64,000 nt of DNA, taken from positions 744,001-808,000 of the forward strand of contig OZ223308.1 in assembly GCA_965140765.1 (NCBI GenBank), given 5' to 3'. This DNA is from Sunxiuqinia sp963678245 (GTDB lineage: Bacteria; Bacteroidota; Bacteroidia; Bacteroidales; Prolixibacteraceae). This document shows positions 54,801 to 62,545 of this stretch, in pieces; position 1 is the stretch's first letter; each line of letters opens with the position of its first letter. The notes under the pieces are model-generated. The model worked only from the letters and a program-made list of their open reading frames with translations, searched no databases and had not been told where the DNA came from. The position numbers were made by a program, and so were the translations under genes.

Positions 54801-55343
54801 TGCTTGCATGGAGAATTCTCCGTTGGCGTCGGTCACAGTTCCCCTTGAAGTTCCCCTTATGGCAACTGAAACACCGGGAAGACCAAGTCCCACATCGTCT
54901 TTTACAAACCCAGATATTGTTTTCAGGCCGGGTTGTTCTATAACTTCCTGCACCTGTTTGGGAGCAGCAGTTTGGTCAGGGATAATAACAATTTGCCGAT
55001 CAGAGATCTGATAGGTTAGATTTGTTCCTTCAAAGGCTTTTCTAAGAATTCGTTCAACAGAAAACCGTTCAGCTTTGACACTTACTGTCTTTTCCAGATC
55101 TACATCGCTGTCCTTGTAGAAGAAAATAAACTCGCTCTGTTCCTGAATTTCTTCAAAAAGTTGTTTAATGGTTCCATTCTCGATGTCCATTGAAAACCGT
55201 GTACTCTGCGAATAAGTAGAAGTTGCATATAAGCTGACAACCCCCATCATAAATAGAAGTAAGGTTAATTTCATAGTTCTCAAGAAGTGTGCACAGTAAT
55301 CCCTTCTATGGAAAAAATAAGCACAGGTGTTACTTTTTTTCAT
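51870..55343 (-). CDS. SusC/RagA TonB-dependent transporter with N-terminal STN domain
   Basis: 1157 residues. Signal region about 1-45, then STN domain (about 48-115, STRFSMDIENGTIKQLFEEI), carboxypeptidase-like beta domain (about 130-215, ISGFVKDDVGLGLPGVSVAI), plug (about 225-340, LILIDGFEASPDDLARMEPD and LKDASATVLYGARGANGIII) and a 22-strand barrel. The STN domain marks a signal-transducing receptor that talks to the FecR protein encoded upstream. ATG 55343 is preferred to GTG 55355; both are in frame. Substrate unknown: no hydrolase is in the operon. Confidence 0.93.
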   Translation of the reverse strand: MKKSNTCAYFFHRRDYCAHFLRTMKLTLLLFMMGVVSLYATSTYSQSTRFSMDIENGTIKQLFEEIQEQSEFIFFYKDSDVDLEKTVSVKAERFSVERILRKAFEGTNLTYQISDRQIVIIPDQTAAPKQVQEVIEQPGLKTISGFVKDDVGLGLPGVSVAIRGTSRGTVTDANGEFSMQAAVGDTLVFSFIGKTPVEQVVGDRNIFDVALYDDDTQLDEVQVVAFGKQKKTSVISSIETVRPGDLKQPASNLTSALAGKIPGIISYQTTGEPGNDNAQFFVRGVTTFGYKTNPLILIDGFEASPDDLARMEPDNIESFSILKDASATVLYGARGANGIIIVETKSGREGPAKINIRLETHIATPTQMNELLDGVDYMRLYNEARISRNPILGAFYSEQKIQSTADGLDPMIYPNIDWYDELFEKSTINKKANFNVSGGGQIATYYVAGTIENENGLLKVAPENNFNNNININRVQLRNNVIFKLTPTTRLDTRLQGRFERYNGPATAASEIFRQVMNSNPVDFPAVYEPDEKHAFADHILFGSTFVGGPLKANPYAEMVRGYEDRNESSITAMATLSQDLDFITEGLKLQAKASVNTWSEYKSTRSYIPYFYDLENYNQITEEYTLFALNPNDGQAFLGDVNPGRNASAHYYYEGRLNWDRKFGLHSVGLMTVGMFEEYLLTSGNSRSIYETLPERNMGNSGRLTYDYDNRYFFEFAYGYNGSEKFSGDRRFGFFPSFGGGWLVSNESFWAPLENIINTLKLKGTWGKVGNDAIARREDRFFYLSDIAKGGGGYRWGNTFMNSYGGYQINRYANPDITWEVSTKMNLGIELTFLDDALKVQGDVFKDVRDQIYLQRQNFPSSAGLEASISGNVGKVESKGFEASIDYQYISQRDWWMTGRANFTFATNEYVQLDERDYADEYLKRQGHPIRQWWGLIAERLFVDEAEIANSPKQDFGTYQAGDIKYKDVNGDGVVNANDEVPLGLPTVPEIQYGFGLSGGFKDFDLSFFFQGNARVSVFIDPSNVSDPINNRYGIAPFASRRNALTIIAEDYWSETNPDVHAFWPRLSVDPLENNTRTSSWWLRNGAFLRLKTVEMGYNLPADTFKKIGLQSVRLYASGTNLFVISPFKLWDPEMGRAGLGYPPNKRFNIGVQLSF

Positions 55344-55401
55344 AAATTTGTTCACTTTTAGTTAATTAAAATATCGCTTTATGCGATGTTTTTTAGTACA
55401 T

Positions 55402-55438
55402 AAGCTTGCAGGTGTTGCAGCATCTGCAAGCTTTTTTT
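55402..55438 (+). terminator. Hairpin with T run between fecR and susC
   Basis: AGCTTGCAG/CTGCAAGCT stem and seven T on the plus strand. The flanking genes run on minus, so as a terminator it would stop antisense transcripts; on the minus strand the hairpin has no T run. Sits in the susC leader and might be an attenuator. Confidence 0.5.
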
Positions 55439-55467
55439 GCTAAGTATTGATTTATACTATGGTTAGT

Positions 55468-56607
55468 TTAGTAAATTGTGACTCTTTGTTCCTCCTCTTT
55501 AAAGTTAAATGGTGTTGTTTTTTTTATGGTATATAAAACTTCTTCGATGTTGTTTTTTAGGTCCAAACGCCCCGAAAAGGTTATTTGAGCAAGTTCCCTG
55601 TCTTTCAGGTTGATCTCAATATTGTAGTAGCGTGATATTTTTTTCAGAATATTTCCAAGCGTTTCGCTTTTAAAGACATAATAGCCGTAATGCCACGAAA
55701 GATAGTCGGACGGGTCAACTTCCCTGACAACAAATTGGCCCCCTTTTTCTTCAAATGTGACCGCCTCCCCGGGAGATATCATTTTATTTTCAGTTGGCAA
55801 AAAAGCTTTTGTTTTCCGGATCAGCTTAATGGAGCCTTCCTTCAAAACGGCAGTTGAACTTTGATCGTCCGAATAAGCACTAAGGTTGAAAATTGTTCCA
55901 ATCACCTCTATGTTAAATTGTTTAGATTGAACGACAAATGGCTTTTCCGGATCTTTGGAAACATTGAAAATGGCTTCACCATCAAGGTAGACTTCGCGTT
56001 TGTTTTCTGCAAAAACAGCGGGATAAACCATTTTTGAGCCTGAGTTCAACCAGACGGTGGTACCTTCGGATAAGGTTATTTTTGACCGTTTACCGTACGG
56101 AACGGTCAGCGTATTGTAGCTTGGATTTACAGGCTCCAGTTTTTGTTGAAAAGTTTGGCTGGCTCCAATTGCGATTTCCTCTCCCTTGGTGTCGTACTGG
56201 ATTTCTGATTCTACTTCAGAAATATCAATGGCCTGTGCTTCACTTAGCACCAGACGCGTAACTGTATCGTTTTTACTCTTCTTTGTGCTGTTGGCAAAAT
56301 CAGCAATCGCGGAAGGTTGATTGAATTGGTTGTACCAGATTCCTCCGGAAATAGCAAATATGAAAACCGAAGCGGCGGTAAACCAGATTCGTCGGATTTT
56401 TCTTCGGGTTATGGTTTCGATCGAATGCTGTATTCGGAAGTTTAATTGCTTTTTATCGAGTACAGACCACTTGTTTTTTGGGGTTATTAAGTAGAAATAT
56501 AGCTGATTGGCCGTATCTAAAACCTTCGGACTAGCATTTGCTTCTTCCTTGATTTTCTTTTCCGTAATCCCTTCTTCTACTAAAATATCTTCGACTTCCT
56601 TTTTCAC
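55468..56607 (-). CDS. FecR-family anti-sigma factor
   Basis: 379 residues, starting with GTG. Cytosolic N-terminal segment (1-70), one transmembrane helix (about 74-92), periplasmic FecR domain (about 165-270, LTVPYGKRSKITLSEGTTVWLNSGS) and DUF4974 (about 310-379). It transmits the state of the STN-bearing SusC to the ECF sigma factor encoded just upstream: release or proteolysis frees sigma to turn on the uptake operon. The order sigma-fecR-susC-susD is the standard arrangement. Confidence 0.92.
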   Translation of the reverse strand: MKKEVEDILVEEGITEKKIKEEANASPKVLDTANQLYFYLITPKNKWSVLDKKQLNFRIQHSIETITRRKIRRIWFTAASVFIFAISGGIWYNQFNQPSAIADFANSTKKSKNDTVTRLVLSEAQAIDISEVESEIQYDTKGEEIAIGASQTFQQKLEPVNPSYNTLTVPYGKRSKITLSEGTTVWLNSGSKMVYPAVFAENKREVYLDGEAIFNVSKDPEKPFVVQSKQFNIEVIGTIFNLSAYSDDQSSTAVLKEGSIKLIRKTKAFLPTENKMISPGEAVTFEEKGGQFVVREVDPSDYLSWHYGYYVFKSETLGNILKKISRYYNIEINLKDRELAQITFSGRLDLKNNIEEVLYTIKKTTPFNFKEEEQRVTIY

Positions 56608-56707
56608 GTGAATAGTTCTAATACCAAGATAAAGGAGAAAAATGCGAAAATATAGACAGCAAAAATGATTTTTTTTGAAAAAAAAATCAATAACCGAAGT
56701 TGAAAGC

Positions 56708-57307
56708 TTACTGTTTGTGGAAAAATTGAAGGAATAGACTCAAGTAAATCTGGTTTTTTGACAGACTTTTCCGTAGAGATTTTAAGGCACGATACATATT
56801 GGTTCTAGCTGATTCAACCGAGATATTCAGGAGGGTGGCGATTTCTGTATAAGTAAGATCTTGCTCAAATTTCAAAAAAAGAGCTCGTTGTTGGACTTTG
56901 GTAAGTTGGTTGACTGCATTTGATAGCAGATCCAGTTTTTTTTGTTGTATTTCGGAATGGATCAGAGTCTCGTCCGACGCTGGAGCATGTAAGTGGAGCG
57001 TTTGCTCGTGGTTTTGGTTCAGATTTAATAAGCTGATTTTTAGTTTCTGTTTGTGAATGATTCGCCTCAAAGAACGGAACAGATAGTACTTGATGGAGTC
57101 AGTCGGTCTCAATTGCTCCCGGTACTTGTGTAGGTCCAGAAACAAGTCGTGTATACAATCTTTCACGAAATCGGGATCGTTGCAAAACTGCATACCAAAG
57201 CTATATAGCGCATCGCTATATTGATCGTATAAATCGTAAAAAGCTTTATCATCCCCTTCCCTAAAGCTTTTCCAGAGCAAATGGTCTTTGTTCGGTTGGT
57301 TTTGCAT
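56708..57307 (-). CDS. ECF RNA polymerase sigma factor
   Basis: 199 residues. Region 2 (about 22-90, DDKAFYDLYDQYSDALYSFG and VKDCIHDLFLDLHKY) and region 4 (about 135-185, LTKVQQRALFLKFEQDLTYT and EIATLLNISVESARTNMYRA). ATG 57307 is used because a -7 box lies at 57350-57357; a further upstream Met at 57337 is possible. It heads the fecR-susC-susD operon and should be controlled by the FecR protein. Confidence 0.9.
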   Translation of the reverse strand: MQNQPNKDHLLWKSFREGDDKAFYDLYDQYSDALYSFGMQFCNDPDFVKDCIHDLFLDLHKYREQLRPTDSIKYYLFRSLRRIIHKQKLKISLLNLNQNHEQTLHLHAPASDETLIHSEIQQKKLDLLSNAVNQLTKVQQRALFLKFEQDLTYTEIATLLNISVESARTNMYRALKSLRKSLSKNQIYLSLFLQFFHKQ

Positions 57308-57349
57308 ACAGTTCCGTGCCTGGAGGTTTCCTAACATTCTTAAGCGGTT

Positions 57350-57357
57350 CAAAGTTA
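57350..57357 (-). promoter_or_regulatory. -7 promoter box of the ECF sigma gene (TAACTTTG)
   Basis: TAnnTTTG on the minus strand, 42 bases before ATG 57307, implying that the sigma gene is read by the housekeeping polymerase. Confidence 0.5.
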
Positions 57358-57393
57358 GAATTAATTTCGTTAAGAATAGGTTCACACTGAACA

Positions 57394-57555
57394 TCAAATA
57401 GTTTTGATCTTCTTTCTAAGAACTGTTCGCTTTCTTGTAGACGCCAATAATGGCTCGTTCGCTTGCTTCTCCGGGAATGGTGATTCTGGCGTCAATAGCT
57501 CTCCAGCTGCAAAACTGCTAAAGGCTCTGTCCCTGATAAAATTTATTCTTTTCAT
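57394..57555 (-). CDS. Possible small ORF upstream of the sigma gene
   Basis: 53 codons from ATG 57555 (MKRINFIRDRAFSSFAAGEL and onwards), Pro/Glu/Arg-rich, no membrane segment. It lies within the 507-base gap between the sigma gene and the divergent oxidoreductase. No family recognised and no promoter seen; may be chance. The remaining gap (57556-57777) holds nothing identifiable. Confidence 0.2.
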   Translation of the reverse strand: MKRINFIRDRAFSSFAAGELLTPESPFPEKQANEPLLASTRKRTVLRKKIKTI

Positions 57556-57777
57556 TGTAGTAATTGGTTTATTAGTGATTCAGAAATAAGATTATTGTCT
57601 TCAGACTTGATGTGGGTTGAAAACCTGAGAAGTACTTGCTGCCAATAAATTTAGTCCATTTTGAGGTTGTCCATTCCATATATCGTCCGCTTATCGCAGA
57701 GTTTCGCATGGGATGATAAAAATTTCACTCTTTCAAAGTTATCTGGTCTGTTTTTTCCGTCTTCAACAGAAGTTTTA

Positions 57778-57785
57778 TACATTTG
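57778..57785 (+). promoter_or_regulatory. -7 promoter box of the Gfo/Idh/MocA cluster (TACATTTG)
   Basis: TAnnTTTG ending 29 bases before ATG 57815. No -33 TTG at the expected distance. Confidence 0.5.
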
Positions 57786-57814
57786 GAAATTACTAAATCA
57801 ATAAACCAAATACT

Positions 57815-58969
57815 ATGAGTAGGAAACTTCGCATGGGCATGATTGGCGGTGGAGTTGGTGCCTTTATTGGAGCGATTCACCGAATTGCCGCGATCATGGA
57901 TAACCAGATTGAACTGGTCTGTGGATGTTTTAGTAGTAATCCTGAAAATTCCCTCAATTCCGGCAAGTCTTATTTTTTACCCGAAAATCGAATCTATTCT
58001 TCTTATCACCAAATGCTTGAGTTGGAAGCTCAATTGCCGGAAGGTGAGCGAATGGATCTTGTGGTTATTGTGACGCCGAACCATGTCCATTTTGATCCGG
58101 CGATGCTGGCAATGGAACATGGCTTTCATGTGGTGATGGATAAGCCAATTACCTTGTCTTTGGATGAAGCACTTCAACTTAAAAAGAAACAGCAGGAAAC
58201 CGGTTTGGAATTGGCTTTAACCCATACTTATTCTGGTTACCCGGCGGTAAAGGAAGCTAAGATGCGCGTTGCCCGAGGTGACTTCGGGAAGATCCGCCGC
58301 ATATATGTCGAATATCCACAAGGATGGCTTTCAGCAAAAGAAGAGGATGGCAACAAGCAAGCTGAGTGGCGAACCGATCCTAAGCGTTCAGGAAAAGCAG
58401 GCTGCATAGGTGATATTGGTACACATGCCCATCAATTGGCTGAATACATTTCGGGATTGAAAACCACTGAGATTTGTGCCGAGTTAAATACGTTTGTTCC
58501 CGGGCGTTTGTTGGATGACGACGGTGCTGCACTATTGCGTTTTAATAACGGAGCACGTGGAGTGCTAATGGCTTCGCAGATTGCAGCCGGTGAAGAGAAT
58601 AACGTCAAAATACGAGTGTATGGCGAAAAAGGCGGGTTGGAGTGGCAACAGCATGAACCAAACACCTTGTGGGTGAAATGGGCTGATCGTCCAACCGAGA
58701 TGGTGCGGGTTGGAACCGGACAGATGGGCGAATGGGCGCAACACAACACGCGCACGCCCGGCGGACACCCCGAAGGTTACCTGGAAGCATTCGCCAATAT
58801 TTACCGGAACTTTGCGTTATCCGTTCAAGCGAAGATGAATGGGGAACAACCCACTTCAGAAATGCTTGATTTTCCGAGTGTGGAAGATGGGATACGCGGC
58901 ATGCAGTTTATCGATACTATGGTAAAATCCGGATACAACGATTCGGTAAAGTGGGTGAAATTTGGGTAG
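57815..58969 (+). CDS. Gfo/Idh/MocA family oxidoreductase
   Basis: 384-residue NAD(P)-dependent sugar or inositol dehydrogenase-like protein. N-terminal Rossmann fold with GMIGGGVGAFIGAIHR (8-23) and IVTPNHVHFDPAM; the usual EKP lysine motif appears as MDKP. C-terminal GFO_IDH_MocA domain (about 145-290, YPQGWLSA, GDIGTHAHQLAEYISG). Cytoplasmic: no signal peptide. First of three plus-strand genes with a TIM-barrel isomerase and a Tat-exported relative. Substrate unknown; a sugar derivative brought in by the divergent SusC/D system is a fair guess. Confidence 0.88.
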   Translation: MSRKLRMGMIGGGVGAFIGAIHRIAAIMDNQIELVCGCFSSNPENSLNSGKSYFLPENRIYSSYHQMLELEAQLPEGERMDLVVIVTPNHVHFDPAMLAMEHGFHVVMDKPITLSLDEALQLKKKQQETGLELALTHTYSGYPAVKEAKMRVARGDFGKIRRIYVEYPQGWLSAKEEDGNKQAEWRTDPKRSGKAGCIGDIGTHAHQLAEYISGLKTTEICAELNTFVPGRLLDDDGAALLRFNNGARGVLMASQIAAGEENNVKIRVYGEKGGLEWQQHEPNTLWVKWADRPTEMVRVGTGQMGEWAQHNTRTPGGHPEGYLEAFANIYRNFALSVQAKMNGEQPTSEMLDFPSVEDGIRGMQFIDTMVKSGYNDSVKWVKFG

Positions 58970-59079
58970 TAATGCTGAATGTGGGAAGAAGGAAGTTCGG
59001 TAGTAGTGCGCGTCGATTTAACTGAATAAGAGACCATTTAACGAATAAAGCAATTAGAAACATTAATACATAATAAACG

Positions 59080-60078
59080 ATGGGTGGTAGACCAGTAACA
59101 TTATTCACCGGACAGTGGGCCGATTTAACTATTGAAACCATGTGTCAAAAAGCAAAGGACTTTGGATACGATGGCTTGGAGCTTTGTTGTTGGGGCGATC
59201 ATATGGAAATTGACAAAGCCGATCAGAAATATTGCAATGACCGTATTGCCTTGTTGAAAAAGTATGATTTGAATTTGTACGCTATCTCAAATCATCTGGT
59301 CGGGCAGTGTGTTTGCGATCAGATTGATGAGCGCCATAAAAGTATTTTGCCGGACTACATATGGGGAGACGGCGACCCTGAGGGTGTTCGTCAACGGGCA
59401 GCAGCCGAAATGATTAACACGGGCAAAGTTGCCAAACAACTAGGTTTAGATACCGTAGTTGGTTTTACCGGAAGTTCCATTTGGCATCTGTTGTATGCTT
59501 TTCCACCCGGATCGCAGGAAACGATTGATAAAGGATATGAAGATTTTGCCAGGCGATGGAAACCCATTCTGGATGAATACGAGAAGATGGGTGTAAAATT
59601 TGCCTTGGAAGTTCATCCTACCGAAATTGCTTTTGATATTGAATCGGCCAAACGCGCTTTAAAAACATTGGACAACCATCCTGCTTTTGGCTTCAACTAC
59701 GACCCAAGCCATTTAGGGTATCAGCATGTCGATTATGTCCGGTTTATATACGAGTTTGCCGATCGTATTTTCCATGTTCATATGAAAGATGTGTATTGGA
59801 GTGATGTCCCAACGACAGTGGGTGTCTTTGGCGGACATGTACCTTTTGGAGATAATCGCCGATACTGGAATTTCCGCAGTCTGGGGCGAGGCAATATTAA
59901 TTTTGAAAATATTATGCGTGCATTGAATGATATTCAATATACCGGACCGCTTTCAGTGGAATGGGAAGATAGCGGGATGAACCGGGAAGCCGGAGCTGCT
60001 GAGTCGTGTGAGTTTGTCCGCTATAGCGATTTTGATCCATCGGATATCGCTTTTGACGATGCCATGCAAAGTGAATGA
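59080..60078 (+). CDS. Sugar phosphate isomerase/epimerase (xylose isomerase-like TIM barrel)
   Basis: 332 residues of the AP endonuclease 2/IolE-like fold. Metal ligands suggested by GLELCCWGDHME (near 34-45), FALEVHPTEIAFD (about 172-184), NYDPSHLGYQ, HVHMKDV (about 230-236) and the C-terminal SVEWEDSGM. Members act as epimerases, isomerases or dehydratases on keto-sugars and inosose. Sits 110 bases after the first oxidoreductase and 23 before the second, so the three are probably a catabolic cassette. Confidence 0.85.
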   Translation: MGGRPVTLFTGQWADLTIETMCQKAKDFGYDGLELCCWGDHMEIDKADQKYCNDRIALLKKYDLNLYAISNHLVGQCVCDQIDERHKSILPDYIWGDGDPEGVRQRAAAEMINTGKVAKQLGLDTVVGFTGSSIWHLLYAFPPGSQETIDKGYEDFARRWKPILDEYEKMGVKFALEVHPTEIAFDIESAKRALKTLDNHPAFGFNYDPSHLGYQHVDYVRFIYEFADRIFHVHMKDVYWSDVPTTVGVFGGHVPFGDNRRYWNFRSLGRGNINFENIMRALNDIQYTGPLSVEWEDSGMNREAGAAESCEFVRYSDFDPSDIAFDDAMQSE

Positions 60079-60101
60079 CCTACCAACTAATTTAAGTATA
60101 A

Positions 60102-61412
60102 ATGACAACTAGAAGATCTTTTATTAAAAGTACTACAACGGCAACTGCAGCAGTGGGGTTGGCTGCATCAATGCCGGCGGCAATGACAGCCTGTGCTCCT
60201 AAAATTGTTCGATGCGGACTGATTGGAGCCAAAGGCATGGGATTTGCCGATTTGAAAGCCTTTTTAGGGCAGCCGGACACTGAGTGTGTCGCGATTTGTG
60301 ATGTCGATCAGCGGGTACTGGATGCGCGCATATCAGACACTGAAAAGCTTCAGGGCAAGAAACCAAAAGCTTACAACGATTACCGCCAGCTAATTGCTGA
60401 CCCGGAAGTAGATGCCGTCATTATCGGAACGCCCGATCATTGGCACTGCCTGCCTTTTGTTGAAGCTTGTAAGGCAGGGAAAGCTGTTTATTGTGAGAAA
60501 CCGTTGGGGAACACCATCGAAGAAATCAATATCATGGAAGCCGCTGCCAACAAGTACAACACCGTCGTTCAAATTGGGCAGTGGCAACGAAGCGATCCTC
60601 ATTGGCGCGATGCTGTCGATTTTGTTAAGTCCGGGAAATTAGGCAAAATCAGGACAGTCAGAACTTGGTCTTATCAGGGCTGGATGGGGTCTGTTCCGGT
60701 TAAGCCAGATCGTGAAGCGCCCGAGGGTGTTGACTATAATTTTTGGTTAGGACCTGCAAAAGAACGTCCGTTCAACCCTAATCGCTTTCATTTCGACTTC
60801 CGCTGGTTTTGGGATTATGCCGGCGGATTGATGACTGATTGGGGGGTACATATTATTGACTACGGTCTTTTTGGTATGCAGGTGAAGGCACCGAAGTCTG
60901 TTATGGCAATGGGGGGTAAGTTTGCCTATCCTGAAGATGCTGCAGAAACACCGGACACCTTGCAGGCAATTTATGAATTTGAAGACTTTACCATGTTGTG
61001 GGATCACGGTATTGGGATTGATGGAGGTTATTATGGCCGCACACATGGTGTTGGTTTTGTTGGAAATAATGGCACGCTAGTGGTCGATCGAGGTGGATGG
61101 GAAGTCATTCCTGAGCGTAAAAATAATGAAGATATGATGGAGCGTGTTGAACTCCAAAAAGGGACAGGAAAAGGGCTTGAATACCACATGGAAAATTTTT
61201 TGGGTGGTGTTCGTGACAACAGGCGTGATTTGAATTGTAGCATTGATATTGCTGCGAATACTGCCCGGGTAGCTCATTTGGGAAATATCGCATTAAAAAC
61301 CGGACGACGATTGTATTGGGATAGCGAAAAAAGCCAGTTTCTCAACGATGATGAGGCCAATCAACATCTGGTTCCAAGTTATCGAAGTCCTTGGGAGTTA
61401 CCAACAGTGTAA
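60102..61412 (+). CDS. Tat-exported Gfo/Idh/MocA family oxidoreductase
   Basis: 436 residues. The N-terminus TTRRSFIKSTTTATAAVGLA is a twin-arginine signal, so the protein folds with its cofactor before export; a possible lipobox (MTACAP) may anchor it. Rossmann fold (about 35-155, CGLIGAKGMGFADLKAF, EKP motif YCEKPLG) and a C-terminal domain with WDYAGGLMTDWGVHIIDYGL. This class of periplasmic oxidoreductases in Bacteroidota often acts on free sugars or glycosides with bound NAD. Third gene of the cassette, followed by a strong terminator. Confidence 0.9.
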   Translation: MTTRRSFIKSTTTATAAVGLAASMPAAMTACAPKIVRCGLIGAKGMGFADLKAFLGQPDTECVAICDVDQRVLDARISDTEKLQGKKPKAYNDYRQLIADPEVDAVIIGTPDHWHCLPFVEACKAGKAVYCEKPLGNTIEEINIMEAAANKYNTVVQIGQWQRSDPHWRDAVDFVKSGKLGKIRTVRTWSYQGWMGSVPVKPDREAPEGVDYNFWLGPAKERPFNPNRFHFDFRWFWDYAGGLMTDWGVHIIDYGLFGMQVKAPKSVMAMGGKFAYPEDAAETPDTLQAIYEFEDFTMLWDHGIGIDGGYYGRTHGVGFVGNNGTLVVDRGGWEVIPERKNNEDMMERVELQKGTGKGLEYHMENFLGGVRDNRRDLNCSIDIAANTARVAHLGNIALKTGRRLYWDSEKSQFLNDDEANQHLVPSYRSPWELPTV

Positions 61413-61472
61413 TTGATTTTGTCAGAACAAATCTGATGGAGATTTAATTGGCGAGATATTTCTTGAAAAAGT

Positions 61473-61507
61473 AAAAACTCCTGAGCACGTTACTCAGGAG
61501 TTTTTTT
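61473..61507 (+). terminator. Rho-independent terminator of the oxidoreductase cassette
   Basis: Perfect stem AAACTCCTGAG/CTCAGGAGTTT with a seven-base loop and a run of T, 62 bases after the stop. The rest of the 299-base gap to mtnN (61508-61711) shows nothing identifiable. Confidence 0.9.
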
Positions 61508-61711
61508 CTGGTCTTTCTAAACTAAAAATCTCATTGTTTAATTGTTCCCACATCTTTGTGGGGTATATGTTGTTTTTGTGGCTGAAATGAGTATTACAAT
61601 ATTTATGCCATTTCATGCTTTTGCCGATGTTTTATTTTCAGTTTTTTTGCGGATAATCGATCAACTTTTCATTCTTATTGCTGCGGAAGTGCAGTTTGTG
61701 GCAATAAGTGA

Positions 61712-62452
61712 CTAGTTTAGCACCAGCTTGGCCAGCTCAACCGAAATCTGACTAATGTTTTCAAAGAGAAAATTTGTAAACGAATCGTGTGCCTCTTCGT
61801 CTGCTTTGTCTGATATCACGCGAATTACCGTACACGGAATGTTGTAATCTGCTCCAACCTGTGCGATTGCCGCTCCTTCCATCTCGGTACATAAAATCTG
61901 CGGAAAGCGTTCGCTAATCTTCATTTTACCATCTTTCGATGCTATAAATTGATCGCCGGTACCAATAGCACCCACATAAACCGTTGGATTGTAGGTGGAG
62001 CTAATAGAGGGATAGTCTCCTTTTTTCAAATTGAGAAGGAATTTATCAACAGCCTCAGAGGCTTTCTTTTCAGAGTCGGACATTACTTTAAAGCTAAACT
62101 CTTTCCAAAAGGGAGATTGAACATTTGGGAATCCATCAAGCCTGGTCAAGTCAACATCGTGTTGAATTAGTTGATTGGCGATTACAATATCTCCAATATT
62201 CAGATGAGCTTGAATAGAACCCGCCAAGCCAATAAAAACCAGTTGATCCACTTTGTAATGGTTTATAAGTGTCGTGGCAGTGGTTGCTGCGGCAACTTTT
62301 CCCCAGCCCGACAGGCACATCACCACTTCTTTGTCATGAATAGTGCCTGAATAAAATTCCCTCGACCCGAATTGCTCCGATTTTAAGTCTTTAATGTCTT
62401 TTTTTAAGAGGAGGATCTCCTCATGCATAGCTCCAATTATTCCGATTTTCAT
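61712..62452 (-). CDS. mtnN: 5'-methylthioadenosine/S-adenosylhomocysteine nucleosidase
   Basis: 246 residues. Cleaves adenine from MTA, SAH and 5'-deoxyadenosine, clearing inhibitory by-products of SAM use. Seen: GIIGAMHEEI (3-12), FIGLAGSIQ, CTEMEGAAIAQV with the catalytic Glu, and VIRVISDKADEEAH with the catalytic Asp. ATG 62452 (MKIGIIGAM) is the family start; the frame continues 22 codons upstream without similarity. Belongs functionally with metH/metF but is not linked to their riboswitch. Confidence 0.95.
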   Translation of the reverse strand: MKIGIIGAMHEEILLLKKDIKDLKSEQFGSREFYSGTIHDKEVVMCLSGWGKVAAATTATTLINHYKVDQLVFIGLAGSIQAHLNIGDIVIANQLIQHDVDLTRLDGFPNVQSPFWKEFSFKVMSDSEKKASEAVDKFLLNLKKGDYPSISSTYNPTVYVGAIGTGDQFIASKDGKMKISERFPQILCTEMEGAAIAQVGADYNIPCTVIRVISDKADEEAHDSFTNFLFENISQISVELAKLVLN

Positions 62453-62533
62453 AATTATCAATTCAAAATTTTGGTAAAAATAGTAGTCTGTTAGGTTATA
62501 AAACATTACCAATGGCAAAAAAATCGTTTTTAC

Positions 62534-62541
62534 TATATTTG
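62534..62541 (+). promoter_or_regulatory. -7 promoter box of the propeller sensor (TATATTTG)
   Basis: TAnnTTTG only four bases from ATG 62546; the transcript would start at or near the start codon. Confidence 0.4.
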
Positions 62542-62545
62542 TTTT

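Noticed and set aside
54138..55011. Plus-strand frames inside susC
   Set aside because: Shadows of the SusC plug and STN coding region.
56603..56612. TTCACGTGAA resembling a parS core
   Set aside because: It is formed by the GTG start codon and first codons of fecR and lacks both outer arms.
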